From an uncultured Bacilli bacterium (GTDB taxonomy: Bacteria > Bacillota_I > Bacilli_A > RFN20 > CAG-826): a stretch of 64,000 bases of DNA. Below, piece after piece: positions 51,486 to 60,407 of this stretch. The DNA is taken from assembly GCA_934700895.1 (NCBI GenBank), contig CAKUXV010000006.1, positions 1 through 64,000 on the forward strand. Reading direction: 5' to 3'. Position numbers and translations under genes: made by a program. The notes beneath the pieces are model-generated. The model saw only the letters and a program-made list of their open reading frames with translations, had not been told where the DNA came from and searched no databases. Numbering within the stretch: the stretch's first letter is position 1; the number at the start of each line of letters is the position of its first letter.

Positions 51486-52587
51486 CTTTGCGGGACTCCA
51501 TTTCTAGATAGGAGAAAAGGAATTGGTTAATATCACCATCCATTACCCCGTTAATATCGCCAGTTTCATAGCCTGTGCGATGATCTTTGACCATCGTATA
51601 CGGTTGGAAAACGTAGGAGCGAATTTGCGACCCCCATTCAATATTCTTTTGTTCTCCTTGAATGGATTTTAATTGACGTTCCCTCTCTTCCAGCTTTCTT
51701 TGCATTAATAAGTCGGTAAGCATGGACATACACGTTGCTTTATTCATGAGTTGGCTACGTTCGATCTGACATTGAACCACAATACCAGTCGGCAAGTGGG
51801 TGATACGAACCGCGGAAGAAACCTTATTAACATTCTGTCCTCCAGCTCCGCCTGAACGATAGGTGTCCACTCGCAAATCTTTGGGGTCAATCACAATGTC
51901 GCTGACCGCGCCGAATTCCGGAATGACATTGACCGAGGCGAAAGAGGTATGACGTCTTGCGGCTGCGTCGAAAGGAGAAATGCGAACCAAGCGATGAACA
52001 CCTTTTTCGCTCTTTAAAAAGCCATAAGCATCTTGTCCCGAAACTTTTAAAGTCACGGACTTAATGCCGGCTTCTTCCCCTTCTTCGATATCGATCACTT
52101 GAACTTTGAAGTTGTTTCTTTCAGCCCAACGGCCATACATACGCATGAGCATCGACGCCCAATCGTGGGCTTCGGTTCCGCCAGCACCAGGATGAATATC
52201 CAGGGTGCAATTCAAAGCATCATAGGGGCCGCTAAATAACAATTTATGCTGCAAATTCGAGCAATCTTTCTCGAGGTCTGTTTCCATGGAATCCAAAAGC
52301 TCCATCATGTCTTTGTCGGATTCACTGACTTCGGGAAGCATATCTTGAATGTCGCGATAAACGTTAGCGCACTTCAGATAAGCCTCTTTTTTCGAAACTA
52401 AAGAAGCTAAGCGGCTCGAAACTGTTTTGGCTTTGTTTTGATCGTTCCAAAAGCCTTCTTCGTTTTGTTCGGCGGTTAACGCCTCAATCTCCGCGTCAAT
52501 CTTCGGCAAATCCAGAGAATCGCCGAGGCTTTGAACGGATTTGCCTAATTCATAGGCCCCTTGTTTCAGCTCGACTAGATTCTTCAT
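51466..52587 (-). CDS. prfB: Peptide chain release factor 2 (no programmed frameshift)
   Basis: A 373-residue RF2 that ends translation at UAA and UGA. The stop-reading SPF tripeptide is in VRISPFDAAARRHTSF and the catalytic GGQ in RSGGAGGQNVNKVSSAVR. The frame is continuous from the ATG at 52587 (AAGGAG at good spacing), so the usual in-frame TGA and +1 shift near codon 25 are absent. It lies 4 nt after secA, the usual order. Presence of RF2 shows UGA is a stop. Confidence 0.96.
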   Translation of the reverse strand: MKNLVELKQGAYELGKSVQSLGDSLDLPKIDAEIEALTAEQNEEGFWNDQNKAKTVSSRLASLVSKKEAYLKCANVYRDIQDMLPEVSESDKDMMELLDSMETDLEKDCSNLQHKLLFSGPYDALNCTLDIHPGAGGTEAHDWASMLMRMYGRWAERNNFKVQVIDIEEGEEAGIKSVTLKVSGQDAYGFLKSEKGVHRLVRISPFDAAARRHTSFASVNVIPEFGAVSDIVIDPKDLRVDTYRSGGAGGQNVNKVSSAVRITHLPTGIVVQCQIERSQLMNKATCMSMLTDLLMQRKLEERERQLKSIQGEQKNIEWGSQIRSYVFQPYTMVKDHRTGYETGDINGVMDGDINQFLFSYLEMESRKDAKNVD

Positions 52588-52591
52588 AGAT

Positions 52592-55423
52592 TTACTCCTT
52601 GTTTGGGTTTTGAATAGGGTTGACGGGCGCTTCCTTACTATTGTCGCCTTGCAGGTAAGCAATGATGGCTTTCGCATCCTTGCATAGCAAATGGAAATCC
52701 ATCGGATCCCGTTGAGTGGCTTCGATCACCTGTTCGCGGGTGATTTTCTTTTCGAGCATCAAACGGGTAATTTGTTTGGCTTCATCCAAATTCATGGGTT
52801 TGTTGTCGTCTTCTTCTGGGCGAGCTACGTATTCAAATTTTTGTGGCGCAGCGGTTCCCACGTGAAGAATGGCGGCATTACTGGGGTCTGAAGCGGCGGC
52901 CGGCCTAGGCTTTGGTTCAGGTTGCGGCTGAGCCTCTTCTTTCTTTGGCTCGGCCAATTCCTTCGTTTCTTCCTTGGCGGTTTCCTTTTCTTCTGCCTTG
53001 GCCTCAATCACCTTCGGTTCCGGTTTGGGCTGTTCCTGTTCCGGAGTCGAAGTGCGTAAACGGGCATTCATAAAGTTGAATACGCTATCAACCGCAATGG
53101 TTTGGTTCATTTCGCGGAACATATCGTATCCTTCATTCACGTAGTCTTGTAATGGATTGGTTTGAGCGTAGGAGCGAAGCCCAATGCCTTCACGAAGGTG
53201 CGTCATGGCATCGATGTGTTTGGTCCAGTTGCGGTCAATAACCGATAGCGTGATGGAACGCTCAACGCGGTCAGCCACTTCCTTCGGCCAAGTCTTGCGT
53301 TTCTTAAGATATTCCATATAGAGGAATTCGCCTAAGTCTTCTCCGCCTTCTTCTACCGTGGCTTCATCATAAGCTTTTAAGGTTTTTTCTGGCATGGAAC
53401 CCTCTGGTAAGAAAGCCGGCATAATGGTTTTCCCCAGCAATTCCGCCGAAATCAAATCTTCGTCGCGGCCAGGGACCGTGCTCTTTTTTGCCAGGAATTT
53501 ACCGGCTTCCAAGAAGAAATCGTGAATCAAATCCTCGATGTCACCGGAAAGCATGATGCGATCGCGGCGATCGTAGATAATTTGACGTTGCTTAGCCAAA
53601 ACGTCATCGTAATCGAGAAGGTTTTTGCGAATATCGAAGTTCTTTCCTTCGATTTGTTTTTGAGCATTCGTAACCATGTTCTGAATCATCTTATTTTCCA
53701 AATGCTCATCGCCAAGAATTTTCTTCATTCTTTCACGGGCTTCGTCATTGGTGAAACGCTTCATCAAATCATCGTCAAAAGAAACGAAGAAACGAGAATA
53801 GCCGGGGTCACCTTGACGTCCAGAACGTCCGCGTAACTGGTTGTCAATACGACGGGATTCATGGCGTTCCGTGCCAAGAACGCACAAGCCGCCAAGAGCT
53901 TTGACGTCATCCGTTAATTTAATATCCGTACCACGGCCTGCCATGTTGGTGGCGAGGGTAACCGCGCCTTTTTCGCCTGCGTGAGAGATGATTTCCGCTT
54001 CACGAGCTTGGTTTTTAGCGTTCAAGACTTCGTGAGGAACGTGGGCTTCCGTTAAAAGACGTGAGATTTCTTCGTTAGATTCAACCGAGACCGTACCGAT
54101 TAAAATCGGTTGGCCCGTCGCGTGGCGCTTTTGGACTTCTTCCACCAATCCGCGCAATTTGCCTTCATGGGTTCCATAAATAATGTCGTTGTCATCAACA
54201 CGTTGAATTGGACGGTTCGTCGGAATGACGATGACACGCATGTTGTAAATCTTTTCGAATTCTTCTTCTTCGGTTTTCGCCGTACCGGTCATTCCGGAAA
54301 CTTTCTTATAAAGGCGGAAGAAATTCTGATAAGTAATCGTGGCTAAGACGGTGGTTTCTTGCTTGATTTCCACTCCTTCTTTTGCTTGGATTGCTTGCTG
54401 CAAGCCGTCGTTATATTCACGGCCTTTCATGATACGTCCAGTGAATTGGTCAATGAGTTGAATCTGATTTTCAGAGTCAACCATATATTCAACGTCACGC
54501 ATCATGATGTAGTTGGCTTTTAGCGCCTGATGGATACGGTGAACCAAATCCGCGTATTGGGGATCGTAAAGATTGGGCACGCCGAACATCTTCTCCGCCT
54601 TGTCATTGCCCGAATCCGTGAGGTTGCAGGTTTTATCTTTGATATCGATGGTGAAATCTTTTTCGGGTTTTAAGAGCTTAACGAAACGATCCGCAACTTG
54701 GTATTGAGAGGCCGAGGAACGTTGACCGCCAGAAATAATAAGCGGGGTGCGCGATTCATCGATTAAAATCGAGTCCGCTTCATCGATAACGCAGAACTTT
54801 AAGCCACGTAAAACACGGCCATCCAAGGACTGAGCCATGTTATCGCGGAGGTAATCGAAGCCTAATTCGGAGTTCGTGGTGTAAGTGATATCGCAAAGAT
54901 AGGCTTCGCGTTTTTCAGCAGCCGTTTTGGTCGAAAGGTTGACGCCGACGGTCAAGCCAAGGAAACGATAAACGTTGCCCATCCATTCCGCGTCACGGGA
55001 GGCCAAATATTCGTTGACGGTTACGACGTGAACACCGCGGCCAGTCAAGGCATTCAAATAAACGGCCATCGTTGCGGTTAAGGTTTTACCTTCACCGGTA
55101 CGCATTTCAGCGATGTTGCCGCCATTCAAAACCAAAGAACCGACAATCTGAACTTTGTAGGGGAACTGCCCTAAGGAACGTTTCGCCCCTTCGCGGCAAA
55201 CCGCAAAAGCTTCGTATTTAATCTCTTCGAGACGGCGATCCATTTCTTCATCATTGGCGCTGCCCTTCAAATATTCTTGGAAGTGCTTTGTCTTTGCCCG
55301 AAGTTCGTCGTCACTTAATGCGGCGATCTCTTTTTCAAAAGAAATCACACGGTCCGCTTCTTTCATATAGCGACTCAATTCACGTTTCTCAAAATGGAAG
55401 ATGCTCTCAAATATATTTGCCAC
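52592..55423 (-). CDS. secA: Protein translocase ATPase SecA with unusual C-terminal tail
   Basis: A 943-residue SecA, the motor of Sec export. It has MRTGEGKTLTATMAVYLNAL (Walker A), VIDEADSILIDESRTPLI (DEAD), and NMAGRGTDIKL. The core ends near residue 790 (NFMNARLRT). The last 153 residues are a Pro/Glu/Lys linker (to about 845) and then a helical segment (MNLDEAKQITRLMLEKK and more). The common zinc-binding CxCxSG tail is missing. The GTG at 55423 has GAGGAG at 7 nt; a TTG five codons earlier overlaps the ribosome site. It leads secA-prfB-yitT-uvrB-HAD. Confidence 0.96.
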   Translation of the reverse strand: MANIFESIFHFEKRELSRYMKEADRVISFEKEIAALSDDELRAKTKHFQEYLKGSANDEEMDRRLEEIKYEAFAVCREGAKRSLGQFPYKVQIVGSLVLNGGNIAEMRTGEGKTLTATMAVYLNALTGRGVHVVTVNEYLASRDAEWMGNVYRFLGLTVGVNLSTKTAAEKREAYLCDITYTTNSELGFDYLRDNMAQSLDGRVLRGLKFCVIDEADSILIDESRTPLIISGGQRSSASQYQVADRFVKLLKPEKDFTIDIKDKTCNLTDSGNDKAEKMFGVPNLYDPQYADLVHRIHQALKANYIMMRDVEYMVDSENQIQLIDQFTGRIMKGREYNDGLQQAIQAKEGVEIKQETTVLATITYQNFFRLYKKVSGMTGTAKTEEEEFEKIYNMRVIVIPTNRPIQRVDDNDIIYGTHEGKLRGLVEEVQKRHATGQPILIGTVSVESNEEISRLLTEAHVPHEVLNAKNQAREAEIISHAGEKGAVTLATNMAGRGTDIKLTDDVKALGGLCVLGTERHESRRIDNQLRGRSGRQGDPGYSRFFVSFDDDLMKRFTNDEARERMKKILGDEHLENKMIQNMVTNAQKQIEGKNFDIRKNLLDYDDVLAKQRQIIYDRRDRIMLSGDIEDLIHDFFLEAGKFLAKKSTVPGRDEDLISAELLGKTIMPAFLPEGSMPEKTLKAYDEATVEEGGEDLGEFLYMEYLKKRKTWPKEVADRVERSITLSVIDRNWTKHIDAMTHLREGIGLRSYAQTNPLQDYVNEGYDMFREMNQTIAVDSVFNFMNARLRTSTPEQEQPKPEPKVIEAKAEEKETAKEETKELAEPKKEEAQPQPEPKPRPAAASDPSNAAILHVGTAAPQKFEYVARPEEDDNKPMNLDEAKQITRLMLEKKITREQVIEATQRDPMDFHLLCKDAKAIIAYLQGDNSKEAPVNPIQNPNKE

Positions 55424-55483
55424 TTCAAAACTCCTCAATCAAAAAAGCCGAATTATCATACCATTTGAATAAATGGTAGGCAA

Positions 55484-56128
55484 TTAAAGTCCATCGTCTT
55501 TTCCCTTCTGGATGACTTTTGCCATAACCAACACCCGTATCTTTTTAGCTCCATGCTGTTTCAAAAGACGAATGCATGCCTTCACGGTGGAACCCGTCGT
55601 GCAAACGTCGTCGACAAGCAAAATAGGCTTGTTGGCTAGTTTTTTCGTCTCGTCAAAACGAAGGAATTCGCCTATATGTGCCCGCTGTTTTGCATTTAAA
55701 TCGCTCTGTTTCATTTCAAATGGCTTGGTAATGGGGGATTGCATCGGCAGGCTCAAATTGCGGAACATCTCCACCACCTGGTTAAATCCGCGTTCTTCGT
55801 CACGGCTTGGACTCGATGGAACGGGGACAACGACATAATGGCGGTACCTCCATTTTAAAAAGATTAGGATTCGTTCCAAAAAAACAGGGGCCAATTCGAT
55901 GTCCCCACATCCTTTGAACTGATACAAAGCATTTCGAATTGTTTCGTTATAAGGGTATAAAGCCAAGCAAGTAACATCCTCCACCTTGAAACGAAACCAC
56001 TGCGGAGAAAACTTAGAAAAACAGCGATAACACAAGGAGCAATTCCGGTGGAAAACACGATGAAAAGAACAAGGTTCCAAAGGACGGAAACACAGTTTAC
56101 AAAAAGGTGTTGCAGTATCGGATTTCAT
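55484..56128 (-). CDS. comFC: Competence protein ComFC (phosphoribosyltransferase-like)
   Basis: A 214-residue ComF protein. An N-terminal zinc region has FCKLCFRPLEPC and CSLCYRC. The phosphoribosyltransferase-like domain has VVVPVPSSPSRDEERGFNQV and the PRPP-like loop ILLVDDVCTTGSTVKA. It acts in DNA uptake, with ComFA. I chose the ATG at 56128 with GGAGG 9 nt upstream; it overlaps the comFA end by 32 nt. It ends about 60 nt before secA. Confidence 0.92.
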   Translation of the reverse strand: MKSDTATPFCKLCFRPLEPCSFHRVFHRNCSLCYRCFSKFSPQWFRFKVEDVTCLALYPYNETIRNALYQFKGCGDIELAPVFLERILIFLKWRYRHYVVVPVPSSPSRDEERGFNQVVEMFRNLSLPMQSPITKPFEMKQSDLNAKQRAHIGEFLRFDETKKLANKPILLVDDVCTTGSTVKACIRLLKQHGAKKIRVLVMAKVIQKGKDDGL

Positions 56129-57245
56129 TGATGGCGTCCTCCATGCTTTTGGTGATTCGTTCGCCAATAAAATAAACTTCTCCCGTGGGTGCGCTCGCTT
56201 TTCTTCCGGCACGGCCCGCGATTTGAATCAAGGCAGCACTGTTGTAAATGGGATCATCGGCGTGCAGGACAACAACCTGCAAATTGGCCACGGTGATTCC
56301 CCGTTCTAATACGGCTGTTGTAATCAAATAGTCATATTTTCCCTCCTTAAAATCCTGAATGATTTTTTCTCGGTTTTCCCGTTGCGACGACACGTAATTT
56401 CCTCGAGGAAAAAAGGGCGATAAAACAGAAAAGACCGAGGACGTGTATCGAACTTTAGGGACGAATACGAAGCACGGCTTGTTCTGTTTTTGGAACGTTT
56501 TCAGTTTTTTCATTAAGAAAACCAAGGTGAAAAGCCCGAAGAGTTTTTTGCTTTCGGGGACGGGAATCGGGTGACGATGAAAACGCGTGTGCAAGGTCAG
56601 CATTTCCTTCCCATCCCCTTTGAATTCCGCGACGATTTCTTTGGATGGAGTAGCCGACATCATGACGCAATGCCCTTTCAAACTTTTCTTATATAACGAA
56701 ATCAGCACCTCATTCCCCTTGAAAGGAAAGGCGTCGATTTCATCCATAACGAGCAAATCAAAATAGTCGGGGTAACGATATAGCTGATGGGTCGTAAGCA
56801 CAACGCAATCGCCTTCGAGTCTAGACCGATGACCCCCGTATACCGCGACAATTTTTCCACTTGGAAACGCTTCTTTCAGTCGAAAAAACAATTCGATAAC
56901 AACATCCCTTCTAGGCAAGGCAAAGCCAACTTTCATGCCCCGACTCATCGCATAGCCAATAACTCCATAACTAATTTCGGTTTTTCCCGAACCGCAGACC
57001 GCATAAACCAACGTGTCTTTCCCTTGCTTAAAATTGAAAACAATGCGATCGGAAAGTTCCTGTTGCTCTTTGGAAAGGGGATACGAAAGTTCCAACCCGA
57101 TGGCATGTGGGTTCTGAAGGATGACTTTTTTCGCTTCTTCACCCTGAAACTGAATGCATTTCCTACAATAAGGGGATCCGTTTTTCATCCCCAAGAAACG
57201 GGGATCGCTATTTCCACAACGGGGGCAAACAAAAATATTCTCCAC
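56097..57245 (-). CDS. comFA: Competence helicase ComFA
   Basis: A 382-residue superfamily 2 ATPase. A four-Cys zinc finger (CPRCG at 8-12, CRKC at 27-30) precedes Walker A AVCGSGKTE near 83, the DEAD-like LLVMDEIDAFPF, MSATPS and QIAGRAGRK. ComFA moves single-stranded DNA into the cell during transformation. The start is GTG at 57245, without a clear ribosome site. Paired with comFC; comEA/EC are not in the window, so competence is possible but not shown. Confidence 0.93.
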   Translation of the reverse strand: MENIFVCPRCGNSDPRFLGMKNGSPYCRKCIQFQGEEAKKVILQNPHAIGLELSYPLSKEQQELSDRIVFNFKQGKDTLVYAVCGSGKTEISYGVIGYAMSRGMKVGFALPRRDVVIELFFRLKEAFPSGKIVAVYGGHRSRLEGDCVVLTTHQLYRYPDYFDLLVMDEIDAFPFKGNEVLISLYKKSLKGHCVMMSATPSKEIVAEFKGDGKEMLTLHTRFHRHPIPVPESKKLFGLFTLVFLMKKLKTFQKQNKPCFVFVPKVRYTSSVFSVLSPFFPRGNYVSSQRENREKIIQDFKEGKYDYLITTAVLERGITVANLQVVVLHADDPIYNSAALIQIAGRAGRKASAPTGEVYFIGERITKSMEDAINEIRYCNTFL

Positions 57246-57288
57246 ACATAATTAGAAGGTGAAAAAAATATTTTTTTGTGAAATTTCT

Positions 57289-58356
57289 TTAAAGGGAGCG
57301 ATGTTGTTCTAAAGAACAAATTTCTTCCACTCTACGATGATGTTTTTCTAGCAGAGAGAACTTTTCAGCAAGGAAAATGTCGACCCTACGTAAAACATCT
57401 TCTTCATCCATGTAGGCCGCGCCAAACGAAATCATGTTGGCGTTGTTGTGTTCACGGCATTTGCCGGTTACCACATCATCATATCCCAAACCGCAGCGAA
57501 TTCCTTCCACCTTATTGGCCACCATCATGACGCCTTCTCCGGAAGTGCAGCAAAGAATTCCCAACTCGGCTTTCCCAGTTTTAACGTCTTCCGCAGCCTT
57601 ATAGGCAAAGAAAGGATAATCGCAACTTTTTAAACTGTCCGTGCCTTCGTCTAAAACACGGAAACCGCGTCCTTCCAAATGCTTGCGAATGCTGTTTTTT
57701 AAACCGAATCCGCCATGATCCGACCCTAATGAAACGGAAAAAGAGGCGGAAGCATATGCTTTTTCAATCTCGTTGAAGGCGATAGGCCCTTGACGGACAA
57801 GTTTTAATCCCTGTTCGCCGAAAAGAACAATCGTGGAGGCGAGACAAGAGTGACATTCTCCCCGTATCACGGCAGCGACGTTTCCGTCAAAAGTGGCTAA
57901 GGTCTCTTCAAATGAAACCGAAGTTTTTTTTCCGGAAACATTGGCACTAGGAACAAGCAATGGCACACCGACCCGGTCAATTAAATCTAAAACCTCTGGG
58001 CTATTAGGAATGCGGATGCCAATATAGGGGCTTCCTAAAGTCATCCAAGAGGGAATGTTTTTCCGCGGTTTAACAAGAACGGTAATTTCCCCTGGCATAA
58101 ATGCATGCATGACCGAAAGAACTTTCACATCCAGTTCCGCGTATTCCATTGCCTGTGTGAAATTAGCACACATCAAAGTAAAGGGTTTCTCGGGCGGGCG
58201 TCGCTTGATAGTCACCAGCTTATCAAAACACTCTTGTTTCGAACAAAGAGCGCCCATTCCATAAACGGTCTCCGTCGGAAAGCAAACAACTTCCCCGCTT
58301 TTTAATAGCGCCACTGCTTCTTCCAGTTGATTCCATTCCAATACTTTTGTATCCAT
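57289..58356 (-). CDS. Fusion of TsaC/Sua5 (threonylcarbamoyl-AMP synthase) and RpiB (ribose-5-phosphate isomerase B)
   Basis: A 355-residue two-domain protein. Residues 1-200 are YrdC/Sua5: VCFPTETVYGMGALC, the KRRPPEKPF box, VPSANVSGKKTS, and STIV near 174. It makes the threonylcarbamoyl-AMP for t6A37 of tRNA. Residues 206-350 are RpiB: LGSDHGGFGLKNSI, catalytic C270 in ILCCTSGEGVMMVANK, then EHNNANMISFGA. It interconverts ribose and ribulose 5-phosphate. In Bacillus the two genes (ywlC, ywlF) are near but separate. It follows prmC by 11 nt. The usual Sua5 C-terminal domain is absent. Confidence 0.93.
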   Translation of the reverse strand: MDTKVLEWNQLEEAVALLKSGEVVCFPTETVYGMGALCSKQECFDKLVTIKRRPPEKPFTLMCANFTQAMEYAELDVKVLSVMHAFMPGEITVLVKPRKNIPSWMTLGSPYIGIRIPNSPEVLDLIDRVGVPLLVPSANVSGKKTSVSFEETLATFDGNVAAVIRGECHSCLASTIVLFGEQGLKLVRQGPIAFNEIEKAYASASFSVSLGSDHGGFGLKNSIRKHLEGRGFRVLDEGTDSLKSCDYPFFAYKAAEDVKTGKAELGILCCTSGEGVMMVANKVEGIRCGLGYDDVVTGKCREHNNANMISFGAAYMDEEDVLRRVDIFLAEKFSLLEKHHRRVEEICSLEQHRSL

Positions 58357-58367
58357 GTTTTCACCTC

Positions 58368-59213
58368 TTAATGACAACAGATAAACAAGAAACGAGTAAG
58401 CCCATTTAGATCTTTGACGAAATTGCAATCATAGTTTTCGAGATAACGCTTCATCAAATCCGTTAAATAGTCTTTTAAATCGTAGCCGATTTCAAAGCAC
58501 ATAAGGAGTGTGCCTTTTTTGACTTTTTTGTAATCGCGGAAAATGGATTCATATACCGAATGATTTTTGTCTAAATAAAGAGCGCTCGAAGGTTCGTAGT
58601 TTTTCACCGAGTCCTGAACATCATCTTTGTTTAGGATATAAGGCGGGTTGGAAACAATAATATCGAGCGCCATATTGTTGCGAATAAAAGGCTCTAAGCT
58701 TTCCCCTAGTTCCGTATGGATTGGTAAATGATAAGTTTCCATATTTTTCTTAGCAACCGCCAAAGCGCCTTCCGAAATATCGGTCGCCGTAATTAACCAA
58801 TTGTGAAAGATGGATTTCAGGGCGATAGCAATGCACCCACTGCCCGTTCCGATGTCAGCGCAAACCAAATAATTACGCGGATCATAATAGTCCGTGATTC
58901 TTTCGGAGATGTTGGCAATCAACTCTTCCGTTTCCATTCGCGGAATCAAAACGTTTTCATCCACATATAGCCGGTGGTCCAAAAACTTGGCTTCATTCAA
59001 AATATATTCGACGGGTTCGCCTTTCAATAAACGCGCAAATTGGATATTAAATTGGCTTTTTGCGGTAAATTCATCGTTCTGATGGAACAAAGTATCGATG
59101 GGTTCTGCATAGCCCATATCCCGAGAAATCAGAAGACGAATATCCTGGGAGCTGACACAATGCACTTTTCCCTCTTCAATGGCTTTGAAATAGACATCGC
59201 GGATTTTAGGCAT
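58368..59213 (-). CDS. prmC: Release factor glutamine methyltransferase PrmC
   Basis: A 281-residue SAM methyltransferase that modifies the Gln of the GGQ in RF1 and RF2. It has the SAM site CADIGTGSGCIAIALKS and the NPPY motif IIVSNPPYILNKDD. The N-terminal helical domain is included. The ATG at 59213 has AGGAG 11 nt upstream and overlaps prfA by 8 nt. Order prfA-prmC-sua5 is conserved in Bacilli. Confidence 0.96.
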   Translation of the reverse strand: MPKIRDVYFKAIEEGKVHCVSSQDIRLLISRDMGYAEPIDTLFHQNDEFTAKSQFNIQFARLLKGEPVEYILNEAKFLDHRLYVDENVLIPRMETEELIANISERITDYYDPRNYLVCADIGTGSGCIAIALKSIFHNWLITATDISEGALAVAKKNMETYHLPIHTELGESLEPFIRNNMALDIIVSNPPYILNKDDVQDSVKNYEPSSALYLDKNHSVYESIFRDYKKVKKGTLLMCFEIGYDLKDYLTDLMKRYLENYDCNFVKDLNGLTRFLFICCH

Positions 59214-60297
59214 TGTCTTGTTTCTCCTGTTCCAGAAGTTTTTGTTCTTGGTCAAAATGAATTAAAGCGTCAATGATAGGATCCAATTCGCCCACCATAA
59301 CGCGATCCAATTGATTGATAGTAAATCCAATACGGTGATCGGTAACGCGATTTTGCGGATAATTATAAGTGCGGATTTTTTCAGATCTTTCACCGGTTCC
59401 AACCTTGAGTTTCCGCTCAGACGCTCTTTGGGCATCCACTTGGTCTTGATAAAAAGAATAGACCTTGGCGCGGATCATCTGCATGGCGATAGCCTTGTTT
59501 TGCAATTGGGCTTTTTCAGTCTGACACGCCACGACAAGGCCCGTCGGAATATGGGTGATTCGAACTGCGGATTCCGTTTTGTTGACGTTCTGTCCGCCCG
59601 CGCCCTGGGAATGGTAGGTATCGATTTTCAAGTCGTTTGGATTAATTTGAACGTCGACTTCTTCCGCTTCCGGCATCACCAAAACCGTCGCCGTAGAAGT
59701 ATGAATACGACCACTGGCTTCCGTCTTCGGAACGCGTTGAACGCGATGGGCGCCGCTTTCAAATTTAAGCTTGGAATAAACGCGGTCCCCTTTAATCATG
59801 AACGAAATGTTTGAATAACCGCCAGCGGTTCCTAAGGAGGCATCCAAAAGTTTGATGCTCCAACCCTGTTTTTCCGCGTAACGGGTGTACATATTCACTA
59901 AATCGCCAGCGAAAAGGTTCGCCTCGTCTCCGCCAACTGCCCCGCGGATTTCAACAATGATATTTTTGTCGTCGTTAGGATCTTTGGGCAATAAAATGCT
60001 TTTGAATTCCGATTCGATTTCTTCTTTTTTTGCTTCGTCCGCCTTACGCGTTTCTTTGGCAAATTCAGCCAACTCGGGGTCGCCAGATTCTTCCATTTCC
60101 AGCGAGTCTTTAATCTCTTGGCTGAGGCGAAGATATTCTGAATATTTTTCATACGCTTCTTCCATGTTGGACTTTTCTTTCGATAAGCGTGTGAATTTCG
60201 CAACATCCGTCGCAACTTCTTCCGAAGTAAGTTCTTTTTCTAATTCCTCGTAGCGAATTCGAATGGCCTCGAGGCGTTTGTGCATTGATTCTTCCAT
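59206..60297 (-). CDS. prfA: Peptide chain release factor 1
   Basis: A 363-residue RF1 that reads UAA and UAG. The GGQ is in SQGAGGQNVNKTESAVR and the reading tripeptide region has RVPKTEASGRIHTSTATV. Length is standard. The ATG at 60297 has GGAAG upstream; an ATG four codons later is also possible. An extended -10 promoter at 60320-60328 gives a leader of about 15 nt. Divergent from dnaX. Confidence 0.97.
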   Translation of the reverse strand: MEESMHKRLEAIRIRYEELEKELTSEEVATDVAKFTRLSKEKSNMEEAYEKYSEYLRLSQEIKDSLEMEESGDPELAEFAKETRKADEAKKEEIESEFKSILLPKDPNDDKNIIVEIRGAVGGDEANLFAGDLVNMYTRYAEKQGWSIKLLDASLGTAGGYSNISFMIKGDRVYSKLKFESGAHRVQRVPKTEASGRIHTSTATVLVMPEAEEVDVQINPNDLKIDTYHSQGAGGQNVNKTESAVRITHIPTGLVVACQTEKAQLQNKAIAMQMIRAKVYSFYQDQVDAQRASERKLKVGTGERSEKIRTYNYPQNRVTDHRIGFTINQLDRVMVGELDPIIDALIHFDQEQKLLEQEKQDNA

Positions 60298-60319
60298 AAA
60301 ACTTCCAATTTCCGCGTGG

Positions 60320-60328
60320 ATTATACCA
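60320..60328 (-). promoter_or_regulatory. Extended -10 promoter of prfA
   Basis: On the minus strand TGG precedes TATAAT directly, an extended -10, with no good -35. Confidence 0.6.
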
Positions 60329-60387
60329 CCCTAGATAAAACCTTCCTAATCCTTGATTAGTCACTAGGAAGAAAAACGACAAAAAGG

Positions 60388-60393
60388 TATAAT
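60388..60393 (+). promoter_or_regulatory. -10 element of the dnaX operon
   Basis: TATAAT lies 14 nt before the dnaX ATG with no Shine-Dalgarno between, so the leader should be about 7 nt. The -35 is weak. Confidence 0.6.
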
Positions 60394-60407
60394 TCCACGG
60401 AACGCAT

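Noticed and set aside
51466..52677. Programmed frameshift in prfB, or a start at 52677
   Set aside because: The frame is continuous from 52587 with a good ribosome site; the longer reading overlaps secA coding DNA.
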